64,000 nucleotides of DNA. Origin: AC-32 sp963765785 (GTDB taxonomy: Bacteria > Actinomycetota > Thermoleophilia > Gaiellales > Gaiellaceae). The position numbers and the translations under genes are program-made. The stretch lies in NCBI GenBank assembly GCA_963765785.1, contig CAVXXW010000016.1, positions 1-64,000 of the forward strand, in the 5' to 3' direction. Positions 1 through 8,682 of the stretch are shown piece after piece. Below the pieces are notes generated by a model. That model worked only from the letters and a program-made list of their open reading frames with translations. It had not been told where the DNA came from and did no database searches. Positions within the stretch are counted from its first letter, which is position 1. Every line of letters starts with the position of its first letter.

Positions 1-67
1 GCGTTGAGCCCCGAGTTAGGCTTGAGCGCGGCGCAGGCGAAGTCTCTGCGAAAGGAGACCTACCCTC

Positions 68-172
68 ATGCCTGTACGGATCGCCGGTGGGATGGTGAAG
101 CGAGTCGGGCGTCTGGCGGAGCGTGTTGGTCGCGTGGTGACCGCTATTCCACGCATGCTTCTTGGTCGGTAA
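68..172 (+). CDS. small cationic peptide ORF, 34 aa
   Basis: ATG preceded by a good Shine-Dalgarno (AAAGGAGA, about 9 nt upstream). The 34-residue product starts MPVRIAGGMVKRVGRLAERV and ends LLGR; it has about eight Arg/Lys, no acidic residue except one Glu, and an amphipathic pattern. It lies in what looks like the remnant of an integrated element. No family recognised; it could be a small phage protein, a membrane-active peptide or a leader peptide. The main support is the SD, so confidence is limited. Confidence 0.35.
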   Translation: MPVRIAGGMVKRVGRLAERVGRVVTAIPRMLLGR

Positions 173-918
173 GACCCAAGGAGCTCCGGGATCGACGTGA
201 CGCCGGATGTTCGCGGACAGGTGACGGCGTGAACCGTCAGCCGATCAGGGGTGCGTCGTCGTCCGGAAAGACGTTCTTGGGCGTGCTGCGCGAGAAGCGC
301 GGTCGCGGCTGCGGTTTTTCGCGGATGACGGGCGCGGGGTCTTCGAGCGCATATGCCCGTCGCATCCCCTCCCCCCGGTGTGCCACTCGCTACGACACCC
401 AGTAGGTCGGAGGCGGGCTGCAAACAGGCCGAACGGCCTATGGACAGCGGGATACGGGAGAGCGAAAGTCGTATCGCCTGGCTCCGCTGGGCGGGAGCCA
501 TTTCGCGCGCGTGGGCGCCTGTCAGACGCTGGCCCGTCAGGCGGCGCCCACAGCACTCGCGCCTGTCTATCACCTGACGTCCTGGTCTCCTTCCCGCTTG
601 AGCGTTTAGGCAATGGTTTGGTTGGGGATTCCCCGTCCCGCCGCTCCCTCCATCACTGCGGCAGGGGAGGGGTCACTAGATGACGAGCGCGATGGGCCTC
701 GGGCTTGTTCACAACTCTTTCCTCGAGGGCGAGCGCGGAGGCGGCGTACCGGGGGAACGCGCCGCCTCCTTCACCTCCGCTCAGCGTCGGATTCCTCAAC
801 TAGCGTTTGCGAAAAGAAGGGCCCGCTCTCTTTGGAAGTTCCCTTCCACAGGACGGACGGCCCTGCGAGGTCGAAGCTGCTCCCTCCGGGCCGGACGGCG
901 GCGACCCTTCAAGAAGGA
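173..918. other. 746 bp without a convincing gene
   Basis: Apart from the hairpin element at 411-505 I see no supportable coding sequence. Open frames on both strands have Arg/Pro/Ser-rich compositions typical of GC-rich non-coding reading. The stretch looks like degraded integrated-element DNA, ending at the terminator-like hairpin at 919-944. Confidence 0.4.
411..505 (+). repeat. three-hairpin structured element, copy 1
   Basis: Three successive hairpins: AGGCC-GAAC-GGCCT (426-439), GATACG/CGTATC (451-456 with 470-475) and TGGCTCC/GGAGCCA (479-485 with 494-500), with the linker TATGGACA after the first. A second copy at 26690-26780 keeps the order and linker while stem bases change in a compensatory way (A-T to G-C in hairpin 1; a different sequence but same pairing in hairpin 2). 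I infer a structured RNA or DNA element carried by mobile DNA. It matches no RNA family I can name. Confidence 0.4.
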
Positions 919-944
919 AAGGCCCCGTATTAGCGGGGCTTTTC
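919..944 (+). terminator. intrinsic terminator-like hairpin
   Basis: GCCCCG (922-927) pairs with CGGGGC (934-939) across a 6-nt loop, with AAAG before and TTTTC after. The same CCCCG/CGGGG design with a short T run recurs at 7154-7178 and 11886-11908. Confidence 0.6.
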
Positions 945-946
945 AA

Positions 947-1000
947 TGGTTGGCGCGCCGAGATTTTGAACTCGGGACCTCAGTCCCCAGACTGCGCCAA
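947..1000 (-). other. 54-nt tRNA-like element with CCA end
   Basis: Read on the minus strand, TTGGCGC at the 5' end pairs perfectly over 7 bp with GCGCCAA, which is followed by CCA. In between are a short AGTC/GACT hairpin and a T-arm-like segment (CCGAG, loop with TTCAAAA, CTCGG). D and anticodon arms are missing or fused, and the T loop has an extra A. Most likely a decayed tRNA 3' half left by an integrated element (attachment-site remnant), since the tail resembles a tRNA-Pro 3' region. A functional armless tRNA-like RNA cannot be excluded. Confidence 0.4.
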
Positions 1001-1059
1001 TTGTTTCGGGCGTTTGGGCAGCGATTGGGCAGCGCGACCGGCCCTGCGGTGAGCCTACG

Positions 1060-1275
1060 TTAGGCGGCAGGCTCGTACAAAAGCCGAAGTGTGAGATCGA
1101 CCGAGAACCCGAACTCAAGAAAGCGGACAGCCTCCTCCTCGGGGATCTCCACCTGGGCCGCCAAGATGAGAGCCGCGCAGGGCGGTGCGCCCGCATTCAC
1201 AAAGAGGTTCGAGCGCCGGCGAAGCAGGCACTCGACCTCAACCGCAGTCAACCGTTCAAATTCTGCCGCAGTCAC
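1060..1275 (-). CDS. small hypothetical protein, 71 aa
   Basis: GTG at 1275 has an AAGGAG motif 6 nt upstream, which decides this start over the longer frame opening at 1365. The 71-residue product (VTAAEFERLTAVEVECLLRR at its start, ending LLYEPAA) is leucine-rich and probably helical. It lies downstream of the truncated small gene at 1385-1624 on the same strand and before the tRNA-like element. No family recognised; probably cargo of the same integrated element. Confidence 0.4.
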   Translation of the reverse strand: MTAAEFERLTAVEVECLLRRRSNLFVNAGAPPCAALILAAQVEIPEEEAVRFLEFGFSVDLTLRLLYEPAA

Positions 1276-1384
1276 ACCGGACTCCTTCCATGCCGCATTA
1301 GCCGGTAACGCTCGTATCGGTCGAGAGCGGCGCAGTGCCCTCCCTCCATCTAGGGGAAATGGCAAGGGACCAGTCCGCGAGGCT

Positions 1385-1624
1385 TTAGAACGATCCGATC
1401 AATCCCCTCAAAGCGCGGACGGCCTCCACGCTCTGGTTCTCCGGCAGCGCAGTGAGGGCCGAGACCACCAGCCCCACATCGGAAAGGCTCGGTTCGCACT
1501 CCTGCAGGTAGCGCTCAAGCCAGCGGACGGCGATCTTCGGATGCCGGCGCGGCTCCTTCCGCGCGATCAGAATCGTTAACTCGAGGGCTTCGGCGAGGCT
1601 GATCCGGCCGAGCTCGCGCGCCTA
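1385..1624 (-). pseudogene. truncated copy of the att-associated helical protein
   Basis: The frame encodes RELGRISLAEALELTILIAR, then a segment with PRRHPKIAVRWLERYLQECE, ending LIGSF. It is closely similar over its whole length to the protein at 25115-25372. An in-frame TAG directly precedes the second residue of the conserved part, so the N-terminus and start codon are lost. A 5'-truncated paralogue; the break lies next to the end of the glycosidase gene. Confidence 0.6.
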
Positions 1625-1656
1625 TACCGCAGGCGTTTGCGCTTGGACACGAGGCG

Positions 1657-4649
1657 TCAGTGAGCCTCGAGGACGAGGACCCAGTCGGCGTTGCCGGGGC
1701 CGTCGGCGTTGTTGCCGGGGGTCGTGAAGTCCTCGGTGCCTTGGTTAGCGAACGGCGAGCCGGCGATGGCGTTGTAGGTGCCGCTCGCTGGGTCATACCA
1801 CCGCGCGGTGACCGGGCCTGCCATCGTGCCGAGGTCGACGGTCACGGTGCGCGCGGTCGGGATATAGGCGAGGGCGAGAGTGCCGTCGGGGGTCTTCGCG
1901 GCGGTTGCGTAATCCCAGTCGCCGAAGGTGCCGCTGCCGCCGGTCAGGAGGGTGTGGCTCGAGTCGGGAACGAGCTGATACCAGGGCAGCGACTGGAAGA
2001 GATCCGTCATGTGCTTGAACTCGATTGCACCGGTGGTGTCGAGATGATCCTTCCAGCCACCGACGCAGTTGCCCGCCTGGTCGCGCTGATCGCAGAGGAA
2101 CTGCCAGGTGTAGTGGTTGCCGTACAGCTGCCCCGTCGCGCCGCTCAGCAGCGACCAGTACTCCTGGCGTCGCAACGCGAACGGATCCCCGTACGGGATG
2201 TCGGGTGCGTTCTGCTCGAACTCGTAGGTCGCCTCGACCATGAACGTGGGCAGAAAGTTCGACCGGTTGTAGTCGGTCAGCACCTGCTCATAGGTCGGGT
2301 CCGTAGGTGTACGAGGCGTTGAGGCTGATCAGCGGTGCCCAGGCCGGGTCGTCGAGCGAGCCGCTCGTTTCGTAGTTGAGCTCGACCGTCTGGATGTGCC
2401 CCGGATCGGTGTCCTTGATTCCCTGCGCTACCGCCGTCACGTACGGGTCGTTGATCGGACCCCAGCTCTGATAGTCGTTGCCGCTCATCCAGATGATGTT
2501 CGGGAAGTCCTTGTAGCGCTCGCCGAGATAACGGCCGTAGGCGCGATCCTTGTCGACGCCGTTGGCGATCAGCGTGTCGAGCCAGCCGCCGGTCTCGGCC
2601 GGGTCGAGGATCACGACGAGCCCGTACTTGGCGGCCAGACGGATGATCTCGTCGACGCGCGCGAAGTACTGCTCGTTCGGCGTCGACAGGTCGCCAGGCG
2701 TCGTGAACGGAGCAATCCCGTCCCAGGTGCTGCCGTCTGCGTTGCAGCCGGTGTAGGTCGTGCACAGGAGGTTGATCCAGACGCTGTTGAAGCCGAGCGC
2801 CTGGCGATCAGCGAAGAACGACTCGGCGTCGGCCAGGCTCAGATCCCCGATCAGCGCCTGCGGTGAATCGCCGGCGATCAGGAACGGCTTTCCGTTCTCG
2901 TCAACCAGGTAGCGTCCCGTTGGCCCCGCCGAAATCGGCCCAGGGCCCTGTGCCGCCGCCAGAGGACGCGGGCGTCGTCGCGCTAGCAAGATCCGAGAAG
3001 GGGCCGTCGTTGCCGGCGGCATCGCAGGCGCGCACCCGGTAGGTGTACTCGGTGCTCGCGGTCAGGCCGCTGTCGCTGTAGCTGGTGTCGGTGGTGTCGG
3101 CGAGGTGGGTGAAGTCGCTGCAGCCGGCGCCCGCTGCAGCGCTCGATCTGGTAGCCGGTCACGCCGCGGTCGTCGGTGGCCGCGTCCCAGCTGAGGCCGA
3201 TCGTGTCGCTGCCCGACGCGCTCGCGAGCAGCGAGGCCGGCTTGGAGGGCGGCTGCGTGTCGGGCGCCGCCGCGGTCGTCGCGCTGGCGGGATCGGAGTA
3301 GGGGCCGAGGTTGCCGGCGGCGTCGCTGGCGCGCACCCGGTAGGTGTAGTCGGTGCTCGCGGTCAGGCCGCTGTCGCTGTAGCTGGTGTCGGTCGTGTCG
3401 GCCAGGTGGGTGAAGTCGCTGCAGCCGGCGCCGCTGCAGCGCTCGATCTGGTAGGCGGTCACGCCGCGGTCGTCGGTGGCCGCGTCCCAGCTGAGGCCGA
3501 TCGTGTCGCTGCCCGAGGCGCTCGCGAGCAGCGCGGCAGGCTTGGAGGGCGGCTGCGTGTCGGGCGCCGCCGCGGTCGTCGCGCTGGCGGGATCGGAGTA
3601 GGGGCCGAGGTTGCCGGCGGCGTCGCAAGGCCCGCACCCGGTAGCTGTAGCTCGTCGCCGGCGCCACGCTCGTGTCCTCGTAGCCCGTCGACGGCCCAAG
3701 CGTCGCGAGCTGCGTGAAATCGCTGCAACCGGCGCCCTGACACCGAAACACGTCATAACCCGTCACACCCACGTTGTCCGACGCCGCCGTCCAGCTCAGA
3801 TCCACCTCACCCGGCCCCACCGCCGACGCCGCCAACCCGCCCGGCGCCGAAGGCGGCTCCGGATCTCCCGAGGTACCCGCGACGACAGGGGTCACCATGT
3901 CCTTCTGAATCGCGTCCGGCGCGAGGGCGACGTCGTACACCCGAACCTCGTCGATCGTTCCCTCGAAGTACTGACCGAAGATGTGGTCGCCGCCGATCTG
4001 GAGGGGATCGCGGGACGCCACGAGCATCCCCGACTGCGGCTTACTCGCGACCTCCTTGCCATCGACATAGAGCCGGAGCATCGAGCCGTCGTAGGTGACA
4101 GCAAGGTACGACCAGGCGCCCGTCGGCAGCCAGTCGTCACCAAAGACTTGGCCCTCTCCGCCAGCGCCGTTGAAGCTGCCGCCTCCCATTGGAAGACCGT
4201 CCGCTTGAGAGCTCGCTTCGAGGTAGTAGGCATCGTTTCCCTTGTAGATGACGTCGCGCCAGTCGCCGCCGATCGTCGACGGCTTCACCCACGCCTCCAG
4301 CGTCATCGCGCGTTTGAGATGCAGCGAGGGTGAGTCATCGACCGTCACGACAGCGTCGGAGCCGTTGAAGCTCAGCGCCCTCCCGTACGCGCCTGAATCC
4401 ACCCAGGTCGCGTTGGCGATCGTGCCCCCGTTGCCGTAGCCGGACGCATCCGCCACCTGCGAGCCCGAGCCTTCCTCGAAGCCGTACGCGGCGACGAGAC
4501 CGCGCGGCGCCGAAGCCGCGGCCGAAGCCGGCATGAAGTCCCGCCACGACGATTGCCATTCCGACGAGAGCTGCCATCCACACGGGCCGCAACAGTGCTG
4601 CGCGTGCGGAAACACAAGCAGGTGCACCAGCGCGCGATCGCGTCATCAC
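1657..4649 (-). pseudogene. secreted LamG-FN3-DUF4038/GH140-like glycosidase, multiply frameshifted
   Basis: The order on the minus strand is clear although the frame changes about five times. ATG at 4649 (GGAGG upstream) and a hydrophobic signal/anchor (MAALVGMAIVVAGLHAG); a LamG/concanavalin-like domain (about 4490-3890, containing EGSGSQVADASG and IDEVRVYDVA); three fibronectin type III repeats (about 3860-2975); and a TIM-barrel DUF4038 domain (2945-1657, with GRYLVDENGKPFLIAGDSP and NIIWMSGNDYQSW). Breaks lie near 4530, 3628, 3130, 2945 and 2300; those near 3628, 3130 and 2300 are single extra bases, the last two in C runs. The family cleaves plant glycans (apiosidase-like); substrate unknown. 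Either sequencing indels or a decaying gene. Confidence 0.7.
3055..3630 (-). repeat. near-identical tandem FN3-coding repeats
   Basis: The segment from 3055 repeats at 3356 with a spacing of 301 bp and only scattered differences over roughly 280 bp. The two units encode FN3 repeats 2 and 3 of the glycosidase (both contain CSDFTHLADTTDTSYSDSGL). The 301-bp rather than 300-bp offset comes from one extra C near 3130, which is also a frameshift. Recent duplication or gene conversion is implied. Confidence 0.8.
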
Positions 4650-4857
4650 CGCAGTTCCCTCCCCGTGGCCGGTCAGGTTTTCGCTCGGCCCAGCCGCTCA
4701 TCTCGAAGCCGAGAAGCGCGAGCATAATTCCGGCCCTCGACGCCGCCAACCGCCCATTCGACCAGGGACGTCGTCTTAACGCAGCAGATTGAAAGTCTGC
4801 ACCAGACGGCGGATGGTGCGTCGGCCGCGCGAACGACGTGTGACAGTGCTGGTCGCC

Positions 4858-5340
4858 ATGGCCGGAGCCGTCGATCAGCCGCGCAGCCGACGTGTCCTCC
4901 GGTTGATCGCCATCGAGCGAATCGTGCGTGGCGGGCTCCTGCTCGCCGCCGGCGTCTATCTGCTCTTCCACCTCAACACCGACTTCGGCCGGCTGAGCGA
5001 CCGGGTGATCCGGGCGATCGAGCTCGACCCGCGGAGGCCGTTCTTTCACCGAATCGTGGCGTACCTCCACCACCTGCACGCGTCCGAGATCCGGGTCGCG
5101 GCGATCATCGCGCTCGGCTACGGCGTGCTTGAGCTCGTTGAGGGGACAGGGCTCTGGCTCGATCAGCTGTGGGCGGAGTACCTGACTGTGATCGCGACCT
5201 CGCTTCTGATTCCGTTCGAGCTCTACGAGCTCGTCCACCGCCCGAGTGTCTGGAAGGCGGGCGGCCTCGCCGTGAACGTTGCGATCGTCGGGTATCTCGC
5301 CCAGCTATTGCGACGTCGTCGGGAGCCCCGCCCCACTTGA
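4858..5340 (+). CDS. DUF2127-type membrane protein
   Basis: About 160 residues from ATG 4858 (MAGAVDQPRSRRVLRLIAIE), chosen because homologous hydrophobic sequence starts just after; longer in-frame starts add only basic, low-complexity residues. Hydrophobic segments around GGLLLAAGVYLLF, AAIIALGYGVLELVEG, LTVIATSLLIPFELYEL and VNVAIVGYLAQLL suggest four membrane passes. This matches the DUF2127 family of small inner-membrane proteins of unknown function. Divergent from the glycosidase gene across a 208-bp gap. Confidence 0.7.
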   Translation: MAGAVDQPRSRRVLRLIAIERIVRGGLLLAAGVYLLFHLNTDFGRLSDRVIRAIELDPRRPFFHRIVAYLHHLHASEIRVAAIIALGYGVLELVEGTGLWLDQLWAEYLTVIATSLLIPFELYELVHRPSVWKAGGLAVNVAIVGYLAQLLRRRREPRPT

Positions 5341-5461
5341 GAGCGGTCTGACCGGGCCATGGCCGAAAGAGCGACTAGTCGGCGGCGGACTCGAGGCGTA
5401 GCGCGAATTCGGGCCGGGTTGCGTTGCAGCGCGACGGCGTTCGGCTCGCCGCCCGGCCCAC

Positions 5462-5824
5462 TCAGGCGCTCTGGTGCACGTAGGCGAGCATCGCAGCGTC
5501 GTCCCGTCGGAAGCGAAGCTCATACCACTCGGTACCCGGGGCACGTCGCATACGTTCCCACCCGTCGGCGAGGAGATCAGCTCTAAGCGCGGCAAGTGCG
5601 GCGCGTGCGCGTGGATCGGCTTCCAGAGGCTCGCTGTGCTCCCACGGGAAGTGCCAGGTTGGAAAGAAGGGTGACTCGCGCAGCGCTTCGTTGTGCCCTT
5701 GCTCATGCGCGTAGAACTGCGCTTTCACGTAGCCGCGCCAGAGCGCGATCGAGCACTGGTGTTGTTGTTGCGGCCTTCTCGTCACGACCTCGGTGGAACA
5801 GATCAAGACACCCGAGCGCCGCAT
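5462..5824 (-). CDS. conserved hypothetical protein, about 120 aa
   Basis: The C-terminal two thirds look genuinely coding: CSIALWRGYVKAQFYAHEQG, then a helical ADPRARAALAALRADL stretch and GTEWYELRFRRD near the end. This resembles a small actinobacterial family of unknown function with a conserved WRGY...FYA start. Start taken at ATG 5824 (MRRSGVLICSTE); an upstream ATG at 5929 would add residues lacking that character. Isolated, in a region of mobile debris. Confidence 0.5.
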   Translation of the reverse strand: MRRSGVLICSTEVVTRRPQQQHQCSIALWRGYVKAQFYAHEQGHNEALRESPFFPTWHFPWEHSEPLEADPRARAALAALRADLLADGWERMRRAPGTEWYELRFRRDDAAMLAYVHQSA

Positions 5825-6135
5825 CCCGAAGGGCTTGAACCCCGTCTTCCGTGGAGCTGTGGAATGAACATCATCGCCGACAAGATCCGAGGAGGCAACT
5901 AACCAGGGCCGAACGGGGAGCCGGGTCACGTTGCAGCGCCATGGCGAAGGGCCAAGAGCGAGCCGGACGCAACAGGCGGAGGGAGAGACTGGATCTGCCT
6001 GTCTTCGTCAACCCGGCCCGCTACCCAAACTACGCTCCTCCGCGCAGCAGACCATCGGTAGGAACTAGCCACGCCTGCCAGCGATGAGACCGCGCTCCCT
6101 GGCCAAACGTGCGCGTTAGGCGCTCTCGGTGCTGA
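5825..6135. other. 310 bp, nothing recognised
   Basis: No supportable ORF, RNA gene or clear hairpin. The frames reading through it are Arg-rich shadows. It separates the hypothetical gene at 5462 from the zinc-ribbon gene at 6136. Confidence 0.4.
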
Positions 6136-6378
6136 TCAGTGCCCAAACCTCTGCAAGACCTCGTCCCTCTTCGTCGGCCCGAGGCTGTCGAGCGTCAAGA
6201 TCGCCATGCAGCGAATGCAGGTGTCCCAGCCCGCAGCGATAAGCCTGTCGGCGTCGGTGCCTCCACCCATCAGCTCGAGAACTCCCTTCAGCTGCTCGCT
6301 GTTGCCGATCGGCCGAACCCGATAGCCATAGCTCTTGCCCGGGTCGATGCCCTGTCCGCAGTGAGCGCACTCAACCAT
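6136..6378 (-). CDS. small zinc-ribbon protein, 80 aa
   Basis: ATG at 6378 has a strong SD (AGGAGAGG) about 4 nt upstream. Two Cys pairs, CAHC at residues 4-7 and CIRC near residue 55, are typical of a zinc ribbon. The first eight bases overlap the end of the integrase remnant on the same strand, suggesting a former coupled pair. Likely a phage or integrated-element accessory protein; function unknown. Confidence 0.55.
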   Translation of the reverse strand: MVECAHCGQGIDPGKSYGYRVRPIGNSEQLKGVLELMGGGTDADRLIAAGWDTCIRCMAILTLDSLGPTKRDEVLQRFGH

Positions 6379-6665
6379 GTGCCTCTCCTCTCTCGTCTGA
6401 CTTCGCGTCGGATCCGTCCAGTAGCCCGTGCAGATAATCCTCGCTGTCGGGCACGAGGTGCCCGTAGGTCGAGTCGATCCGTGCGACCGATGTACTCCAT
6501 CACGCGGCTGAGACAGAAGAGCTGCACGCCCGCCCCGATCGCCCAGGACGCGAAGGTGTGTCGGCAGGCCTAGACGCTCCGGTGCTCGATCCCCGCAGCC
6601 CGTAGCGCCGGCGTCCAGTGGCGAAGCCGGAACGTTTCGTAACGACTCCCTGCCTTCTCGCTAGC
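6371..6665 (-). pseudogene. tyrosine integrase C-terminal remnant
   Basis: Minus-strand reading gives RLRHWTPALRAAGIEHRSV, an in-frame TAG, then CRHTFASWAIGAGVQLFCLS and, after a frameshift near 6490, DSTYGHLVPDSEDYLHGLLD. These are the HxxR box region (RHTFASW) and the catalytic-Tyr tail (TYGHL) of a phage-type tyrosine recombinase. The stop and frameshift make it non-functional as read. It marks an old integration event. Confidence 0.7.
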
Positions 6666-6736
6666 CGCCGGCGAATGACCCACGTGGGCCAGCTCGCCCG
6701 ACGTCTCCCGCTCGTCTCAATAGGCAGCAGGTGGCG

Positions 6737-6934
6737 ATGAAGAAGGGCAATTGGCCGAAGGGGATCGAGCAAGGGGCCGAGCAACTCCGGCGCCTGCTCG
6801 AGCCGCTGATCGCCGTCATCCGCCACGAAGACGAGCCGCCCAAGCGGCCGTACGTATTCAAGATCGTTGACGAGCAGGGAAGCGAGCGCGAGGTGTTCGC
6901 GCCGCGCGGGCGCTTCACGCGCTGGCCGTGGTGA
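6737..6934 (+). CDS. small phage-type hypothetical protein, 65 aa
   Basis: ATG at 6737 (MKKGNWPKGIEQGAEQLRRL), with a helical first half and a KRPYVFKIVDEQGSEREVF second half. Its stop overlaps the GTG of the next ORF (GTGA), as in compact phage operons. No family recognised. It lies between the integrase remnant and the terminator at 7154 and has balanced composition unlike the shadow frames. Confidence 0.4.
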   Translation: MKKGNWPKGIEQGAEQLRRLLEPLIAVIRHEDEPPKRPYVFKIVDEQGSEREVFAPRGRFTRWPW

Positions 6935-7099
6935 AGCGCGAGCAGTGCACCGTCGTCGGCGTCGAACTCGACCGCTTCAAGCTCGAGGAGTTCGGCCGCG
7001 CTGCGGCGGCTCGCCCTCGAGGAGTGGGCCAAAGTCGCAATGAGGGAGAAGGCCGAGCGGGATGAGCAGCGGCGCTGCTCGCTTCCTCGCCGAGGCTGA
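6930..7099 (+). pseudogene. small phage-type ORF with frameshift
   Basis: Begins with GTG inside the stop of the preceding ORF: VKREQCTVVGVELDRFKLEE. The frame then shifts near 7000 into a helical charged segment (RRLALEEWAKVAMREKAERD) ending at TGA 7099. The amphipathic second part looks coding only in the shifted frame, so one indel is inferred. Function unknown. Confidence 0.35.
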
Positions 7100-7153
7100 C
7101 CAAAAGCTGACTAACGGGGTGCCGCTGCGAAGTCCGCTGGACGCCCGGGACGG

Positions 7154-7178
7154 AAAACCCCGCCTGAGCGGGGCTTTC
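7154..7178 (+). terminator. intrinsic terminator
   Basis: CCCCGC (7158-7163) pairs with GCGGGG (7168-7173) across a CTGA loop, preceded by AAAA and followed by CTTTCT. It ends the short phage-type operon. Confidence 0.65.
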
Positions 7179-7179
7179 T

Positions 7180-7540
7180 GAGGAGGGCGAGTTCCAAGAA
7201 CGGTCGCTAGTTCCAATAAGTGCTGCGATTGCCCCAAAGCAGGCCGTACTCAAGCACCAACCTCCAGGGCGTAGCCGAAGCTATTACGCCTGCGCAGCGG
7301 CCCGGTGGCCGCGCTGAGCGTGGACAAGAAGAAAATAGGTCGACTCGTCGCCGAATCGAACTGCGCTCTAGCGGCCTGTCCCGGAGCGACGCCGAGGCGA
7401 GCGCAGCGGCAAGAAGCATGTTCGGGAACGGCGGCGGGCGTGGTGGCAACACCAGCGCCTGCGGCTCGACGCCCGGCCGCCCTCCGCCCGTGGGCGGCAA
7501 GAACGCTGCACGGGGAGGCGGGAGACGCGATCATTGCCGC
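7180..7540. other. 360 bp upstream of the GH65 operon, nothing recognised
   Basis: No convincing gene. The plus-strand frame reading into the oxidoreductase is open here but lacks the family's sequence, so it is taken as upstream DNA. It should contain the operon promoter, but I cannot pick one with confidence. Confidence 0.35.
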
Positions 7541-8680
7541 GTGGCCGCCCGGGCCGAAACCAAGGTTCTCATAGCCGGTGGGAGTTTCGCGGGCCTCGAG
7601 GCGATGCTCGTCTTGCGTGCGCTCGCGAAGGAACTTGTCATCGTCGAGCTGATGGCGCCCGATCCGGAATTTCTATATCGGCCGCTGGCCGTCGCGAGGC
7701 CGTTCGGGCTCAGTGATGTCCACCGGTTCCCGCTCGGCCCGCTCGCCGAGCGGTGCGGCGCTCGCTACCGCCCCGCCGCCCTGACCGCGGTCGACGCGCC
7801 GGCGCGCCTGGCTCGGACATCGGAGGACGAGTCGGTCTCGTACGACGCGCTCGTCGTCGCGTGTGGGGCGCGAACGCAGGAGGCAATTCCGGGCGCTCTG
7901 ACCTTCCAAGGCCCGCAGGACGTCGCCCGTTTCGAAGAACTCGTCGAGCGGATCGAGTCGGGAACGGTCGAGCGGATCGCCTTCGCCGTCCCTGCGGGCG
8001 TCTCCTGGCCATTACCGCTCTATGAGCTCACACTTCTCACTGCCCGCCACGCCCGCTTCTCCGCGCCTCAGGCGGAAATCACACTGGTGACCCCGGAGCG
8101 GGGGCCGCTCGCCCTCTTCGGAACGAGCGCGAGCAACCTTGCCCGCGAGCTCCTTGAGCGGCAGCGGGTCCGCCTTGTACTCGAACGCCACCCGGTCCGC
8201 TACCGGGACGGCAGCCTGGAGCTGGCCGGCGGGGAGACGATGCCCGTCGACGCGGTCGTCTCGCTGCCGCTCCTCCGCGGGCCGTACCTCGAGGGTCTCC
8301 CGCATGACCGCGAGGGCTTTCTGAAAGTGGACGATCACGGCCGCGTCGAGCGCGTGCCCGCCGTCTTCGCCGCCGGCGACGTAACGGCCTTCCCGGTGAA
8401 ACAGGGAGGCCTCGCGACACAACAGGCCGACGTGGTGGCGGAGACGATTGCCGCGGAGGCCGGCGTGCCGGTCCAGCCGACACCTCTCGACCCAGTCCTG
8501 CGTGCCCTGCTGCTCACCGGCGATCGCCCGGCATACGTGCGTGCCGCGCTCGGGGGCCATCACGGCGACCCCGGGGTCGTGGACTGGGAGCCGCTCTGGT
8601 GGCCGCCGGCCAAGGTCGCCGGCCTCCACCTCGCTCCGTTCCTCGGCGAGAACATCGACCTCTCAGGAGCACAGCGCTGA
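7541..8680 (+). CDS. FAD/NAD(P)-dependent oxidoreductase (SQR/NDH-2-like)
   Basis: About 379 residues. GTG 7541 was chosen by alignment with the paralogue at 47066, where the Rossmann motif also begins a few residues after the start; here it is VLIAGGSFAGLEA. A second FAD-binding signature, VFAAGDVTAFPVKQGGLATQ, lies near residue 290. The layout is that of Pyr_redox_2 flavoproteins related to sulfide:quinone reductases and type II NADH dehydrogenases; I see no obvious redox Cys pair. It is the first gene of an operon with a beta-phosphoglucomutase and a GH65 phosphorylase, an unexplained association. Electron donor and acceptor unknown. Confidence 0.75.
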   Translation: MAARAETKVLIAGGSFAGLEAMLVLRALAKELVIVELMAPDPEFLYRPLAVARPFGLSDVHRFPLGPLAERCGARYRPAALTAVDAPARLARTSEDESVSYDALVVACGARTQEAIPGALTFQGPQDVARFEELVERIESGTVERIAFAVPAGVSWPLPLYELTLLTARHARFSAPQAEITLVTPERGPLALFGTSASNLARELLERQRVRLVLERHPVRYRDGSLELAGGETMPVDAVVSLPLLRGPYLEGLPHDREGFLKVDDHGRVERVPAVFAAGDVTAFPVKQGGLATQQADVVAETIAAEAGVPVQPTPLDPVLRALLLTGDRPAYVRAALGGHHGDPGVVDWEPLWWPPAKVAGLHLAPFLGENIDLSGAQR

Positions 8681-8682
8681 CG

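Noticed and set aside
421..505. Cobalamin or c-di-GMP riboswitch
   Set aside because: GAAA and GGTG-like pieces are present but the conserved cores of these riboswitches are not; no downstream target gene.
3055..3630. Insertion sequence or direct repeat of a mobile element
   Set aside because: The repeat units encode FN3 domains in register with the glycosidase; no transposase or terminal inverted repeats.
7350..7400. tRNA T-arm-like CGAATCGAAC sequence
   Set aside because: No matching acceptor, anticodon or D arm on either side.
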